A DNA stretch of 64,000 nucleotides, from contig NZ_BLJU01000005.1 of the NCBI RefSeq assembly GCF_009932725.1, forward strand, positions 62,001-126,000, in the 5' to 3' direction. Numbering within the stretch: the stretch's first letter is position 1; every line of letters starts with the position of its first letter. This document shows, piece after piece, positions 52,407 to 63,016 of the stretch. The notes under the pieces were generated by a model, which ran no database searches, had not been told where the DNA came from, and was given only the letters and a program-made list of their open reading frames with translations. Position numbers and translations under genes: made by a program. This DNA is from Pseudomonas yangonensis. GTDB taxonomy: Bacteria > Pseudomonadota > Gammaproteobacteria > Pseudomonadales > Pseudomonadaceae.

Positions 52407-52952
52407 TTATTTACGCTTCTTGGGAGCGATGACCATCATCAGCTGGCGTCCTTCCAGCTTAGGATGCTGTTCTACGGTGCCAAGCTCGATCAGGTCCTGT
52501 TCGACCCGCTTGAGCAGCTCCATACCCAGCTCCTGGTGGGCCATCTCACGGCCGCGGAATCGAAGCGATACCTTGGCCTTGTCCCCATCTTCAAGGAAAC
52601 GTATCAGGTTGCGTAGTTTTACCTGATAATCCCCTTCTTCCGTCCCTGGACGAAACTTGATCTCTTTGATCTGTTGCTGGTGCTGGTTCTTCTTCGCCGC
52701 AGCAGCCTGCTTTTTCTTTTCGAACAGGTGCTTGCCGTAGTCCATGATGCGGCAAACCGGTGGCACCGCGTCTGCGGAAATTTCCACCAGATCCAGCTTG
52801 GCTTCCTCGGCAGCGTTCAACGCTTCGTCGATGGAAACCACACCAATCTGCTGGCCGTCAGCGCCAATCAGACGAACTTCACGCGCAGTGATGTTCTCGT
52901 TGATCGGCGCCTTGGGGGCGGCCCGCTTGTCCTGTCTCATATCACGCTTAAT
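52407..52952 (-). CDS. infC: Translation initiation factor IF-3 (AUU start)
   Basis: 181 residues when started at ATT, eight bases after GGAG, which overlaps the thrS stop codon; the first ATG (52940) lies five codons in without a ribosome-binding site. The sequence [20 protein letters not shown] leads to the conserved [37 protein letters not shown] and [12 protein letters not shown]-3 rejects non-canonical start codons, so an AUU start gives autoregulation, as known in enterobacteria and Pseudomonas. Confidence 0.95.
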   Translation of the reverse strand: MKRDMRQDKRAAPKAPINENITAREVRLIGADGQQIGVVSIDEALNAAEEAKLDLVEISADAVPPVCRIMDYGKHLFEKKKQAAAAKKNQHQQQIKEIKFRPGTEEGDYQVKLRNLIRFLEDGDKAKVSLRFRGREMAHQELGMELLKRVEQDLIELGTVEQHPKLEGRQLMMVIAPKKRK

Positions 52953-52957
52953 AGTTC

Positions 52958-54880
52958 TTACTCCAAATCTTGGCGACCACGCCGGGAAACCGCTTGCTGC
53001 AACTGCGCGGCGAATTGCTCGAGAGGCATTGACCCAAGGTCGACGCCTTCGCGGGTGCGCACAGCAACGGATCGTGTCTCGACTTCCCGATCTCCGATGA
53101 CCAAGAGATAGGGAACCTTGAGCAAGGTATGCTCGCGGATTTTAAAGCCGATCTTTTCGTTTCTCAAGTCAACCTTGGCACGAAAACCGCTTTGATTGAG
53201 AGTTTTCTCTGCTTCGCGGGCAAAATCGGCCTGTTTATCGGTGATATTCATGATCACCGCCTGGGTCGGAGCCAACCACGCTGGGAAAGATCCGGCGTAA
53301 TGCTCGATCAACATACCAATGAAGCGTTCGAACGAACCAAGGATCGCACGGTGCAGCATGACGGGGCGCTTGCGGTTGTTGTCTTCGGCGATATAGCTGG
53401 CGTCCAGGCGCTCGGGCAGGTTCGGATCGTACTGCAGCGTACCGCACTGCCAGTTACGACCCAGGCAGTCGCGCAGAGTGAACTCGATCTTCGGACCATA
53501 GAAAGCGCCCTCGCCCGGCTGGTATTCCCACTCAAGGCCGGATTCGTTCAGCGCATCGGCCAGCGCACCCTCGGCACGATCCCACAACTCCTCGGAGCCC
53601 ACGCGCTTGGCCGGACGAGTCGAGAGCTTCATGGCGATGTCGGTGAAGCCGAAATCCTTGTAGACATCGAGCGTCAGCTTGATGAAGTCGGCCGCCTCCT
53701 TCTTCACCTGCTCCTCGGTGCAGAAGATATGCGCATCGTCCTGTACGAAACCACGCACACGCATGATGCCGTGCAGCGCGCCGGACGGCTCATTACGGTG
53801 ACAGGCACCGAACTCGGCCAGACGCAGCGGCAGGTCACGGTAGGACTTCAGCCCCTGGTTGAACACCTGCACGTGGCACGGGCAGTTCATCGGCTTGACC
53901 GCATAGTCGCGGTTTTCCGATGCGGTGGTGAACATGTTCTCGGCATAGTTGGACCAGTGGCCGGAGCGCTCCCAGAGGATGCGATCGACCACTTGTGGCG
54001 TCTTGATCTCCTGGTAGCCGTTCTCACGCTGCACCTGGCGCATGTACTGCTCCAGCACCTGATAGACAGTCCAGCCATTGGCGTGCCAGAACACCATACC
54101 CGGCGCTTCTTCCTGCAGATGGAACAGGTCCAGCTGCTTGCCGATGCGACGATGATCGCGCTTCTCGGCCTCTTCGATGCGCTGGATATAGGCAGCCAGC
54201 TGCTTCTTGTCCGCCCAGGCAGTACCGTATACGCGCTGCAGCTGCTCGTTCTTCGAGTCGCCGCGCCAGTAGGCGCCGGAAATACGGGTCAGCTTGAAAG
54301 CCTTGAGGAAACGGGTATTGGGCACGTGCGGACCGCGGCACATGTCGACGTACTCTTCATGGAAGTACAGCCCCATGGCCTTCTCGTCCGGCATGTCGTC
54401 AATCAGGCGCAGTTTGTATTCCTCGCCACGCGACTTGAACAGCTCGATCACCTCGGCACGCGGCGTCATCTTCTTGATGACGTCGTAGTCCTTGTCGATC
54501 AGCTCGGCCATGCGCTTCTCGATGGCCGCCATGTCTTCCGGCGTGAAGGGACGATCGATGGCGATGTCGTAATAGAAGCCCTCATCGATGACCGGACCGA
54601 TCACCATCTTGGCGTTCGGGTACAGCTGCTTGACCGCATGCCCAACCAGGTGAGCACAGGAGTGGCGGATGATTTCCAGCCCCTCTTCATCCTTCGGCGT
54701 GATGATCTGCAGGGTGGCGTCGGCATCGATAATGTCGCAGGCATCGACCTGCTTGCCATTCACCTTGCCTGCCAGGGTGGCCTTGGCCAGACCCGCACCA
54801 ATGGATTGAGCAACCTCCAGCACGGATACCGGATGATCGAACGAACGCTGACTGCCGTCGGGAAGAGTAATGATGGGCAT
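52958..54880 (-). CDS. thrS: Threonine-tRNA ligase
   Basis: 640 residues from the ATG after GAGGAGGCGCC (an upstream in-frame ATG at 54913 is not needed). TGS domain ([15 protein letters not shown]), second additional editing domain with [11 protein letters not shown], class II catalytic core ([10 protein letters not shown], zinc cysteine included; [13 protein letters not shown]), and anticodon domain. First gene of the thrS-infC-rpmI-rplT-pheST-ihfA cluster. Confidence 0.98.
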   Translation of the reverse strand: MPIITLPDGSQRSFDHPVSVLEVAQSIGAGLAKATLAGKVNGKQVDACDIIDADATLQIITPKDEEGLEIIRHSCAHLVGHAVKQLYPNAKMVIGPVIDEGFYYDIAIDRPFTPEDMAAIEKRMAELIDKDYDVIKKMTPRAEVIELFKSRGEEYKLRLIDDMPDEKAMGLYFHEEYVDMCRGPHVPNTRFLKAFKLTRISGAYWRGDSKNEQLQRVYGTAWADKKQLAAYIQRIEEAEKRDHRRIGKQLDLFHLQEEAPGMVFWHANGWTVYQVLEQYMRQVQRENGYQEIKTPQVVDRILWERSGHWSNYAENMFTTASENRDYAVKPMNCPCHVQVFNQGLKSYRDLPLRLAEFGACHRNEPSGALHGIMRVRGFVQDDAHIFCTEEQVKKEAADFIKLTLDVYKDFGFTDIAMKLSTRPAKRVGSEELWDRAEGALADALNESGLEWEYQPGEGAFYGPKIEFTLRDCLGRNWQCGTLQYDPNLPERLDASYIAEDNNRKRPVMLHRAILGSFERFIGMLIEHYAGSFPAWLAPTQAVIMNITDKQADFAREAEKTLNQSGFRAKVDLRNEKIGFKIREHTLLKVPYLLVIGDREVETRSVAVRTREGVDLGSMPLEQFAAQLQQAVSRRGRQDLE

Positions 54881-55107
54881 GGCGCCTCCTCTCCTAGTGG
54901 TGACCCCTACCAAAGGTCACGTGGGTTGGGATGAGCCAGGAAGCGATTCGGCGGTATGTCTGCCCAACGATAGCAGGAGCCCGAAGACCAACCAGACCGA
55001 ACCAGAGTCACTGGAAGTAAAGAGCGGGGATACTTTCAGAAAGCCTGAGCCCTGACAAGCCGCCGCTTGAAAACAAACCACTTATCACCCAATAAAATTC
55101 GGGCAAT

Positions 55108-55137
55108 AAAAAAGGGGTCGCCTGGCGACCCCTTTTT
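55108..55137. terminator. Bidirectional terminator behind tRNA-Val
   Basis: AAAAAGGGGTCGCC-T-GGCGACCCCTTTTT: a strong GC stem with A/T tracts on both sides, eight bases beyond the tRNA-Val 3' end. Confidence 0.9.
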
Positions 55138-55144
55138 ATCGATT

Positions 55145-55220
55145 TGGTAGGCACAATTGGACTCGAACCAACGACCCCCACCATGTCAAGGTGGTGCTCT
55201 AACCAACTGAGCTATGTGCC
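55145..55220 (-). tRNA. tRNA-Val (GAC anticodon)
   Basis: 76 bases with encoded CCA. GGCACAT/ATTGTGCC acceptor, D-arm AGCTCAGTTGGTTAGAGC, anticodon stem CCACC-TTGACAT-GGTGG giving GAC, and T-arm TTCGAGT. Decodes GUC/GUU. Confidence 0.96.
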
Positions 55221-55405
55221 TTCGATGGGTGCGCATTCTACGCAGATCTTTTTGGCCGTCAACAGATTTTTTCGCTAACTCACTGAAATAATCCAATTTT
55301 TTATTCGAAGCAGAAACGTTGAATATTTTGCACGGGCACTAGCCGGGCATTTTCAACTCAGGTAGCATCGATTCATTCGTAAAAAATAAAGAACAGAGGT
55401 TCAAG

Positions 55406-56689
55406 ATGGCGCACACGGCATATCCACAATCCTATTACGCCGCTTCTGCCAACAACGCCCCGCAACGCCCCGCCCTGCAGGGCGAGGTGGAGACCGATGT
55501 GTGCATCATCGGCGCTGGCTATACAGGCCTGTCCACTGCGCTGTTTCTGCTGGAAAACGGCTTCAAGGTCAGCATCGTCGAAGCGGCCAAGGTCGGCTTC
55601 GGCGCTTCCGGTCGCAACGGCGGACAGATCGTCAACAGCTACAGCCGCGACATCGACGTGATCGAACGCACGGTCGGCCCCAAGCAGGCGCAACTGCTCG
55701 GGCAGATGGCCTTCGAGGGCGGGCGCATCATTCGTGAGCGCATCGCCAAGTACGACATTCAGTGCGATCTGAAGGACGGCGGCGTGTTCGCCGCGCTCAC
55801 CGGTAAGCAAATGGGCCACCTGGAGTCGCAGAAGAAGCTGTGGGAGCGCTACGGCCACACCCAGCTGGAGCTGATGGACGCCAAACGCATCCGCGAAGTG
55901 GTTGCCACAGACAACTACGTCGGCGGCATGCTGGACATGAGCGGTGGTCATATCCATCCGCTGAATCTGGCTCTGGGCGAGGCTGCTGCCGTGGAGTCGT
56001 TGGGCGGCGTGATCTATGAACAATCCCCGGCCATACGCATCGACCGAGGCGCCAACCCGGTGGTGCACACGCCCGAAGGCCGCATCAAGGCCAAGTTCGT
56101 GGTGGTCGCCGGCAATGCCTATCTCGGTAATCTGGTGCCGGAGCTGGCGTCCAAGTCGATGCCTTGCGGCACCCAGGTGATCACCACCGAGCCATTGTCC
56201 GATGAAGTCGCTGCCAGCCTGCTGCCGCAGGATTACTGCGTCGAGGACTGCAACTACCTGCTCGACTACTACCGCCTTACCGGCGACAAACGCCTGATCT
56301 ACGGTGGTGGCGTGGTCTATGGTGCGCGCGACCCGGCCAATATCGAAGCGATCATTCGCCCGAAGATGCTCAAGACCTTCCCGCAGTTGAAGGACGTGAA
56401 GATCGATTTCGCCTGGACCGGCAACTTCCTGCTCACGCTATCGCGCCTGCCTCAGGTCGGCCGTATCGGCGACAACATCTACTACTCGCAGGGTTGCAGC
56501 GGCCATGGTGTGACCTACACGCATCTGGCCGGCAAGGTGCTGGCCGAAGCCCTGCGTGGTCAGGCCGAACGCTTCGATGCCTTCGCCGGTCTGCCGCACT
56601 ACCCCTTCCCGGGCGGCCGCCTGTTCCAGGTGCCGTTCAGCGCCATCGGCGCCTGGTACTACACGCTGCGTGACAGGCTGGGTGTGTAA
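55406..56689 (+). CDS. FAD-dependent gamma-glutamylputrescine oxidase-like enzyme
   Basis: 427 residues of the DAO/PuuB type. The N-terminal FAD site is CIIGAGYTGLSTALFLLE; GFGASGRNGGQI follows, and the C-terminus carries the family end IYYSQGCSGHGVTYTHLAGK. Members (E. coli PuuB, P. aeruginosa PauB) oxidise gamma-glutamylated polyamines to aldehydes. The enzyme is cytosolic. It stands alone, so the substrate cannot be assigned from context; a related amine is most likely. Confidence 0.88.
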   Translation: MAHTAYPQSYYAASANNAPQRPALQGEVETDVCIIGAGYTGLSTALFLLENGFKVSIVEAAKVGFGASGRNGGQIVNSYSRDIDVIERTVGPKQAQLLGQMAFEGGRIIRERIAKYDIQCDLKDGGVFAALTGKQMGHLESQKKLWERYGHTQLELMDAKRIREVVATDNYVGGMLDMSGGHIHPLNLALGEAAAVESLGGVIYEQSPAIRIDRGANPVVHTPEGRIKAKFVVVAGNAYLGNLVPELASKSMPCGTQVITTEPLSDEVAASLLPQDYCVEDCNYLLDYYRLTGDKRLIYGGGVVYGARDPANIEAIIRPKMLKTFPQLKDVKIDFAWTGNFLLTLSRLPQVGRIGDNIYYSQGCSGHGVTYTHLAGKVLAEALRGQAERFDAFAGLPHYPFPGGRLFQVPFSAIGAWYYTLRDRLGV

Positions 56690-56703
56690 GCGACGCTCGA
56701 AAA

Positions 56704-56727
56704 AAACGGCGCCCTGGGGCGCCGTTT
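56704..56727. terminator. Terminator between convergent genes
   Basis: AAACGGCGCC-CTGG-GGCGCCGTTT, with A-run and T-run on the two sides, between the oxidase and the leftward cysteine-peptidase gene; it can serve both strands. Confidence 0.85.
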
Positions 56728-56737
56728 TCATTCGCTT

Positions 56738-57691
56738 TCATGGACAGGCCGGCAAGGCCTGACACTGCCCACCTGAACCACTGGCTTTCGGCGGTGCAGC
56801 GAAGCGTGCATCCTCCGGCGCCAGGCGCTGAGCACAGGCCTGAGCCTGCTGCGCCTCACGTGCACAGCCCTGCTCGCCCATTAGCTGAGACAGGTTGAGC
56901 CAGCCCGCGGCGAAACCTGGCTCGCGCTTCAGACTCTCTCGCAGCGCCTGCTCGGCGCCCTTGCGATCATCATCGGCATAACGGCTATTGCTCAGGGCGA
57001 ACCAAGGCAAGGCCTGTTCCGGCCAGGCCTCGGTAGCGCGACGATAGGCCCGCCGTGCAGGCTGGGCATTGCCGGTTTGCTCGAGATCGTTGGCGGCCTT
57101 CATCCAGACGTGCATGTCGGCCTGTGCCGGCAGGCGCTCCGGCGGCAGGGTCAACACCGCCCAACGACCGCCCCGCGCCCAGGTTCGGTCGAAACTGGCG
57201 AAGCTGTCTTCGAGCCGGCGCGTGGTGCCGGAACGCAGGATCAGCGTGCGCTCACGGCGGTCGTAGCCGACCACCACGGCGAAATGCCACTGCGGATAGA
57301 AGTCGAACGCCAGGTTCTGCAGCACCAGCACCGGATTGCCGGCCGCGACCTCTGCCAGTACTGCGTCCAGCCGCGGTTGCAGCGGGTACACCAGCATTTC
57401 GTGACTGCGCGCCGCGGCGACCATCTCGACCTGCAGACTGCCTTCACGGCTGGGGAGATAGACCTTGTCCTTGAGCACACCCGGCGTGGTCATCAGACCG
57501 CGCTGGTTGAGCATGGTGGCAAGAGCCGCCGGCCCGCACTGGAATGCGGCCTGAGGAAAAAAGGGAACGTCGGTGAGCTCCACCCGTTCAGGCAGACGCG
57601 CGGTCTCCGGTGATAACACCGGAGACCGCGCGCAGGCTGTAAGTAGAACGATCGAAGCGATACAGCAGAGACGAATCAGCGATTTATGCAT
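56738..57691 (-). CDS. PA2778-family C39-like cysteine peptidase lipoprotein
   Basis: 317 residues from the ATG at 57691. Lipoprotein signal ending LLTAC. The peptidase-like domain has the catalytic cysteine in QCGPAALATML, then the histidine in HFAVVVGYDRRERTL; TPR-like helices at the C-terminus (PARRAYRRATEAWPEQALPW). Predicted periplasmic, anchored to the outer membrane. Substrate unknown. The start overlaps the stop of the PA2779-like gene, so the pair is co-translated. Confidence 0.85.
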   Translation of the reverse strand: MHKSLIRLCCIASIVLLTACARSPVLSPETARLPERVELTDVPFFPQAAFQCGPAALATMLNQRGLMTTPGVLKDKVYLPSREGSLQVEMVAAARSHEMLVYPLQPRLDAVLAEVAAGNPVLVLQNLAFDFYPQWHFAVVVGYDRRERTLILRSGTTRRLEDSFASFDRTWARGGRWAVLTLPPERLPAQADMHVWMKAANDLEQTGNAQPARRAYRRATEAWPEQALPWFALSNSRYADDDRKGAEQALRESLKREPGFAAGWLNLSQLMGEQGCAREAQQAQACAQRLAPEDARFAAPPKASGSGGQCQALPACP

Positions 57692-58083
57692 TTGACGAAA
57701 TTGAAGATGTTGGTGGCGCACAGCATATCAGTGATGATGAAGATCACCAGAAACAACACGATGATGCCCACCACACCGGCACCGGCAGGCGCCTGATCGA
57801 GCTGCTGGTTGAACTGCGCCAGTTCGGCCGGGGTCAGGCTGGCGATACGCGACTCGACCTGCTCGCGATCGACGCCCATGGCGACCAGCTTGTCCTTGAC
57901 CTGTTCGTCATCGAGCATGGCCATCAACTGTTCCTGATCGACCTTGTGCTGCTGCTCGGCGATCACCTCATGGGTGCCGATCATCGCGGCGTTGGCAGCG
58001 GGAATCTGCACCACCAGCAGCAGATGGAACAGCGCGGTAATGGCGGCCAGACGGCGCATAACGGGGTTCATGGCAATTGTCAT
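57676..58083 (-). CDS. PA2779-family small membrane protein
   Basis: 135 residues from the ATG after AGGAGATAACCACA; the frame extends upstream to 58134. Signal/anchor at the N-terminus (AITALFHLLLVVQIPAANA), the central DDEQVKDKLVAMGVD and a PAELAQFNQQ segment, then a transmembrane span (GVVGIIVLFLVIFIITDML). Always found next to the PA2778-type peptidase; function unknown, possibly its substrate or anchor. Confidence 0.85.
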   Translation of the reverse strand: MTIAMNPVMRRLAAITALFHLLLVVQIPAANAAMIGTHEVIAEQQHKVDQEQLMAMLDDEQVKDKLVAMGVDREQVESRIASLTPAELAQFNQQLDQAPAGAGVVGIIVLFLVIFIITDMLCATNIFNFVKCINR

Positions 58084-58162
58084 TGTGGTTATCTCCTGAG
58101 GGACGAGGTAGCCAATAGACACCATCGAAATCACTCAGGTTCACTTGGCCAGATGCACTCGT

Positions 58163-59887
58163 TCAGGTTTCAGTCAGCAGCTGGCTGAGTACCGCACGCA
58201 ACTTGCCCGGCTTGACCGGCTTGTTCAGCAGGGGCGCGCCCAATGCCTGCAACTCGCGACGACAGGCATCGCTGCGGTCGGCGCTGATGATCAGTGCCGG
58301 AATTGACCTGGCAAACTCATCACGTAGCTGCCGAATCACCTGGCACCCGAGCACGCCGTGATCGAGGTGATAATCCGCCAGGATCACGTCGGGCGCCCTG
58401 CCCTGCAGACGCTGCAAGGCCTGGTTAAGATCGACCGCCGTGACCACTTCGCAGCCCCACTGCCCGAGCAACGCCTGCATGCTGTGCAGGATGTCCACTT
58501 CGTTGTCGATCACCAGCAGGCGCCGCCCCGGCAGAGGATTGCCAAGCACCGGCTGCGCAACGGCGTGTACCTGCCGCAGCGGCAGCTTCTCGGCCAGGGG
58601 TACACGAATGCTGAACACCGAACCGCGTCCCGGCTGCGAACGCACCTCTATCGGGTAACCAAGCATGCGCGCGATACGCTCGACGATGGCCAGCCCCAGG
58701 CCGACGCCCTTGCGCTCGGCGGCGCGGCCGACTTCCAGCTGGTTGAACTCAAGGAAGATCTTGTCCAGCTGATCGGCGGCAATACCGCGCCCGCTGTCCC
58801 ATACCTGCAGCTCGACGAAGGCCCCTCGGCGCCGCGCGCCAAGCAGCACACCACCGCGGTCGGTGTAGCGGCAGGCGTTACTGAGGAAGTTACGCAGGAT
58901 ACGTGTGAGCAGGCGAAAGTCGGTGCGTACCGCACAGTCGGCGATGTGCACACGCAGACGCAGGCCACTGGAACTGGCGACGCTGTCGAACTCCGATGCC
59001 AGCGGCGCCAGCAGCTCTTCCAGGCGATAGACGTCGACGTCCGGCTTGATCGCAGCCTGGTCCAGCTTGGAGATATCCAGCAGATCAGCGAGCAGATCCT
59101 CGGCACCTTCCAGCGCCAGATGGCTGCGTTCCACCAGATTGTGCTCGGCGCTCGGCAATTCGCGTTCACGCAAGGTAGAAATCAGCAAGCGCGCGGCATT
59201 GAGCGGCTGCAGCAGGTCGTGGCTGGCCGCGGCCAGGTACTTGTCCTTGCTGCGGTTGGCTGCCTCGGCGGCGTCGCGCGCCTCGCGCAGGGCCAGTTCG
59301 ATGCGCTCGCGCTCCTCGATCTGCCGTTGCAGGTTGCGGTTGGACTCGAGCAGCTCGAAGGTGCGAGCGGCGACGCGGCGTTCCAGTTCGTCATTGAGCT
59401 GCTGCAGGCGTTTCTGCGCTTGCTTGCGCTCGGTGATGTCGGCGACGAAGCCCTCGAAGACGCCATCGCCCTCAGGCTTGAGCAGCAAATTCATCAGCAC
59501 GTCGATGGTGCTGCCATCGCGCCGGCGCAGGCGCGTTTCGTAACCGAGCAGAGCCTGCCCCTGGCTCAGGCGCTCACGAATCAGCGTCAGCTCATCGAAG
59601 CCGCCAACGAACAGGTGCCGGGCCAGATCGTCCGGTGCCCAGAGCACCTGCTGCGGATCGTCATAGCCAAGCATGCGCGCCATCGCCGGATTGGCCGCCA
59701 GCACGCCGTCCTGCAGGCTGGCCTGGATGATGCCGTGTACTGCGTGCTCGAACAGCCACTTGTAGCGGTTGCGCTCGGTTTCCAGCTCTTCCAGGCGCGC
59801 CAGCAGCTCGGGATAGTGACTCTTGCGCGCCGACTGGCTACCGAGACCGAGCAGCCCGGCCAGCGCTTCGTCAGAGCGCCTCGCCAT
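58163..59887 (-). CDS. ercS: Hybrid sensor histidine kinase (ErcS-like)
   Basis: 574 residues from the ATG at 59887, inside the last codons of ercA. Layout: N-terminal coiled coil, PAS domain (RYKWLFEHAVHGIIQAS to TERKQAQ), coiled coil, HisKA with the phosphorylated histidine in SHDLLQPLNAARLL, HATPase (NFLSNACRYT, DSGRGIAADQLDKIF, GVGLGLAIVERI) and a C-terminal receiver domain with LLVIDNE and aspartate in ILADYHLD. No membrane span, so a cytosolic sensor. In P. aeruginosa ErcS controls the exa/pqq ethanol-oxidation regulon. Confidence 0.88.
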   Translation of the reverse strand: MARRSDEALAGLLGLGSQSARKSHYPELLARLEELETERNRYKWLFEHAVHGIIQASLQDGVLAANPAMARMLGYDDPQQVLWAPDDLARHLFVGGFDELTLIRERLSQGQALLGYETRLRRRDGSTIDVLMNLLLKPEGDGVFEGFVADITERKQAQKRLQQLNDELERRVAARTFELLESNRNLQRQIEERERIELALREARDAAEAANRSKDKYLAAASHDLLQPLNAARLLISTLRERELPSAEHNLVERSHLALEGAEDLLADLLDISKLDQAAIKPDVDVYRLEELLAPLASEFDSVASSSGLRLRVHIADCAVRTDFRLLTRILRNFLSNACRYTDRGGVLLGARRRGAFVELQVWDSGRGIAADQLDKIFLEFNQLEVGRAAERKGVGLGLAIVERIARMLGYPIEVRSQPGRGSVFSIRVPLAEKLPLRQVHAVAQPVLGNPLPGRRLLVIDNEVDILHSMQALLGQWGCEVVTAVDLNQALQRLQGRAPDVILADYHLDHGVLGCQVIRQLRDEFARSIPALIISADRSDACRRELQALGAPLLNKPVKPGKLRAVLSQLLTET

Positions 59888-61034
59888 AGACCACCTCGAC
59901 GTCACGCTGGGTCGACTCGCGCGGGTTGGTGAGGATGCACGGGTCGTCCATGGCATGACTGGACAAAAACGGAATGTCCGAAGTGCCGACGCCATGCAGC
60001 GCCAGGGTTTCGCGGAAGCCCACGGCATGCTTGAAGGCGATCAGATGCTCGACCAGACGCTGGCGAATCTGTGCGTGATTCAGACCGCGGCAGTCGATGC
60101 CGAGGGTTTCGGCGATGACCTTGAAACGCTCCGGCGCCGCGCTGTAGTTGAAGGCCACCACGTGCTCGATCAATACCGCATTGCACAGGCCGTGTGGCAG
60201 ATCGAGGAAGCCGCCGAGGCTGTGGCTCATGGCATGCACCGCGCCGAGGATCGCGTTGGAGAAGGCCAGACCGGCCTGCATGCTGCCGAGCATGATCTTC
60301 TCGCGCAGAGCGATGTCGCCCGGGTTGGCGATCATTTGCACCAGGTTGCCGTTGATCAGGCGCATGGCTTCCAGCGCGTGCGGGTCGGTCAGCGGGCCGT
60401 GGCCGGTGGAGACGAACGCCTCGATGGCATGCACCATCGCGTCGATACCGGTGCAGGCCGACAGGAACGGATCCATGCTCAGGGTGGTTTCCGGGTCGAT
60501 CAGCGACACGTCCGGTACCACCGCCTTGCTGACGATGGAGAACTTCATCCGCTCCTGCTGATTGGAGATGATCACGAACTGCGAGACATCGGCCGAAGTG
60601 CCGGCAGTGGTCGGAATCAGGATCAGCGGCGGGCTGGGCACGCGAATGGTGTCCACACCTTCGAATTCGAGAATGCTGCGACCATGGGCAACGACGATGC
60701 CGATGCCCTTGGCGCAGTCCATCGGGCTGCCGCCACCGACCGCGACGATGACGTTGCAGCCTTCGCTGCGATACAGCTCGGCGCCTTCCATCACCTCTTC
60801 CACACGCGGGTTGGGTGAGACCTTGGTGTACAGGCAGTAGGCGATGCCCTGAGCCTGGAGACTGGCTTCGACGTCACCGGCCCAACCAGCAGCGACCACA
60901 CCGGGATCGGAGACGATCAGCACCTTGCGCGCACCGAAGGTCTTGGCGTAATTGCCGACGTTATGCCGGGAGCCGGCGCCGAAGATGATCTCGGGGGAAA
61001 CGAACTTTCGCAGCTGATTCAATTCGTGGCTCAT
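59871..61034 (-). CDS. ercA: Iron-containing alcohol dehydrogenase (ErcA-like)
   Basis: 387 residues, group III alcohol dehydrogenase. NAD site VGGGSPMDCAKGIGI, iron-ligand region with IDAMVHAIEAFVS, AVHAMSHSLGG and LPHGLCNAVLIEHV. In P. aeruginosa the ercA product is needed for full induction of ethanol oxidation, probably by sensing or metabolising an alcohol or aldehyde. It overlaps ercS by 17 bases and follows the pqqH-like gene. Confidence 0.92.
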   Translation of the reverse strand: MSHELNQLRKFVSPEIIFGAGSRHNVGNYAKTFGARKVLIVSDPGVVAAGWAGDVEASLQAQGIAYCLYTKVSPNPRVEEVMEGAELYRSEGCNVIVAVGGGSPMDCAKGIGIVVAHGRSILEFEGVDTIRVPSPPLILIPTTAGTSADVSQFVIISNQQERMKFSIVSKAVVPDVSLIDPETTLSMDPFLSACTGIDAMVHAIEAFVSTGHGPLTDPHALEAMRLINGNLVQMIANPGDIALREKIMLGSMQAGLAFSNAILGAVHAMSHSLGGFLDLPHGLCNAVLIEHVVAFNYSAAPERFKVIAETLGIDCRGLNHAQIRQRLVEHLIAFKHAVGFRETLALHGVGTSDIPFLSSHAMDDPCILTNPRESTQRDVEVVYGEAL

Positions 61035-61111
61035 ACAACGGCCTGAAATTTCTTGTTATGGAATGGCGCTCAGCCTACTGCATTGCCGGTTTTATGCAAT
61101 GCGACCTCCGT

Positions 61112-63016
61112 TCAGATCAGCCGCCGATAGAAGGCGTGTTCGGCGCGCAAGGCCTCGGCCAGATTGGCCGCCTGACGGAAACCATGGCGTTCTTCGGCGA
61201 ACAGGTGATATTCCACCGGTAAATCTCGGCTGCGCAGCGCCTCGACCATGGTTTCGGTCTGGCTTGGCACCACCACGGCGTCCAGCGCGCCCTGGAAGAA
61301 AATCACCGGCGCCCTGATCCTGTCGGCCTGCAACAGCGGCGTACGGCTTCGATACCGCTCGGCATCCTGCTGCGGGTCGCCGATCAGCCAGTCCAGATAA
61401 TCCGCCTCGAACTTGTGGGTGACCCGGCGCAGCGCCAGCGGGTCGCTGACGCCATAGAGACTGGCGCCGCCACGCAGCTGCGGCAGTTCGGCCAGCGCGC
61501 GCAACGCGCTGAAACCGCCAGCGCTGCCGCCGCGCACGAAGACTCGCTGCGGGTCGATACGGCCGTCGCCGGCCAGTGCTTCGATGGCTGCACGAATGTC
61601 CTCGACCTCCAGCTCGCCCCACCCGCCCGCCAGACGCAGGCGATAGGCGCGACCATAACCGCTGCTGCCGCGGTAGTTGAGGTCGAGCACGGCGAAGCCG
61701 CGCAGCGTCCAGAACGCGATGCGCGGATCGAACACCGGGTAGCAGGCTGAAGTGGGGCCTCCATGGAGGAAGATCACCAGCGGCGGACACGCGGGCTCAC
61801 CAATCGGCGCATAGAAAAAACCATGGCAGCGCTCGCCCTCGCCCGCCGCACAGGTCAACGGCTGCGGCCGTGATAACTGTTCTTCAGCCAGCGGCTGAGC
61901 GCCACCGGCCAGCAGCCGTACTGCACCATTGCTGCGGCCGATGGCGAGTACCGCCGGCAGGCGATCCGGCGCAGCAGCGATGCAGTAGAAGTGGCTGGCA
62001 TCGGCGGCCAGAGAGCGGAAGCGAGTAAAATTTTCGGCCAGCTGCGGCTCTGGGTAAGGCTCCGCCGCGCCTACCAGCAGAATGCCGACGCCCTGCTCGA
62101 AACGCGTCAGCAGAAACTCATCATTCTCTAGCGGCAGATAGGTGCGGCCGCCCAGTTGCCAGGGTGCCGGGGCGTGATCGCAGGGAGCGCCCTGAGGTTG
62201 CGCTTGCCCATCGACACACCAGGGTTGCCACCAGCCCGCTTTGTCGCTCAACACCCACAGCCGGCCCTGCGCATCGAAACGTGGCTGCTGCAGAGCCTGA
62301 TCGCTGCCCTGCCCGGCCAGCACGCGGGTACGTTCGCCGGACTCGCGCTGGCACAGGCGCGTGGCGACCCAGGGCTGGTAGGGGCGATCCCATTCGATCC
62401 AGGCCAGACGCTGGCCAGTGGAGTCAGCCACCGGCGCGGCATAGAAGTCCGCGCCCTCGATCAGCACCTGGCGATGACCGGTGAGACCGATACGCACCAG
62501 GCGATGCACGACCGCGCCCGCCTCGTGGCTTTCCTCCACGGCCAGCAGCGCCTGCCAGGCGGGCACGAAGGACAAATCGCCGTAGCGGCAATTGACGCGA
62601 TCCGTGAGCGCCTGTGGCTCAATATTCGTAGGAGCGGCTGGGCGGCATTCCGCTTCAGCCGCAATTTCTCTTGAATCAGCAAGATTCGCGGCTGAAGCCG
62701 CTCCTACGGGAGAGGGTGTGATCAACAGATGGTAGATCTGCTGATCACGCTCATTGACGAAAGCTGCGCCCCGCTCCGTGGCGCAGCAGTTGCCGCCGCC
62801 GTACTCATACACACGGCTGCGCACGGAAAACCCCGGCGGCGTCAGCTCGCGCACCACCCCGTCACGACAGAAGAACAGTCCGCACCGCGCCAGCCCGGGA
62901 TCGAATGCCACCCACAGCACACCGCCATGGGCAGCGTGCAGCTCGGCAAAATCGGCGCTGGCGGCCGCGGCCTGTTCGGCGCTCCAGATCGAGTCCGGGT
63001 CGCTCACGCCTTGCAT
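61112..63016 (-). CDS. pqqH: S9 peptidase of PQQ locus (PqqH/PA1990-like)
   Basis: 634 residues. C-terminal alpha/beta-hydrolase of the prolyl-oligopeptidase type: [13 protein letters not shown] (nucleophile serine), [13 protein letters not shown] (aspartate), [12 protein letters not shown] (histidine). N-terminal part is a beta-propeller-like region. A REP-pair element at 62627-62708 is translated in frame as an Ala-rich insert ([20 protein letters not shown]). The start overlaps the pqqE stop by 13 bases. Proposed to trim the PqqA peptide or act in PQQ export; not proven. Confidence 0.85.
   Translation of the reverse strand: MQGVSDPDSIWSAEQAAAASADFAELHAAHGGVLWVAFDPGLARCGLFFCRDGVVRELTPPGFSVRSRVYEYGGGNCCATERGAAFVNERDQQIYHLLITPSPVGAASAANLADSREIAAEAECRPAAPTNIEPQALTDRVNCRYGDLSFVPAWQALLAVEESHEAGAVVHRLVRIGLTGHRQVLIEGADFYAAPVADSTGQRLAWIEWDRPYQPWVATRLCQRESGERTRVLAGQGSDQALQQPRFDAQGRLWVLSDKAGWWQPWCVDGQAQPQGAPCDHAPAPWQLGGRTYLPLENDEFLLTRFEQGVGILLVGAAEPYPEPQLAENFTRFRSLAADASHFYCIAAAPDRLPAVLAIGRSNGAVRLLAGGAQPLAEEQLSRPQPLTCAAGEGERCHGFFYAPIGEPACPPLVIFLHGGPTSACYPVFDPRIAFWTLRGFAVLDLNYRGSSGYGRAYRLRLAGGWGELEVEDIRAAIEALAGDGRIDPQRVFVRGGSAGGFSALRALAELPQLRGGASLYGVSDPLALRRVTHKFEADYLDWLIGDPQQDAERYRSRTPLLQADRIRAPVIFFQGALDAVVVPSQTETMVEALRSRDLPVEYHLFAEERHGFRQAANLAEALRAEHAFYRRLI
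62627..62708. repeat. REP pair (REPIN) inside the pqqH coding region
   Basis: The left arm CGTAGGAGCGGCTG and right arm GCGGCTGAAGCCGCTCCTACG are the known Pseudomonas REP sequence in inverted orientation, 82 bases in all, with a spacer between. Usually intergenic; here it keeps the reading frame open. Confidence 0.85.

Noticed and set aside
53129..54934. 601-codon open frame on the plus strand
   Set aside because: Antisense shadow of thrS with no recognisable motif or ribosome-binding site.
58358..59932. 524-codon open frame on the plus strand
   Set aside because: Antisense to ercS, whose kinase and receiver motifs are unambiguous on the other strand.
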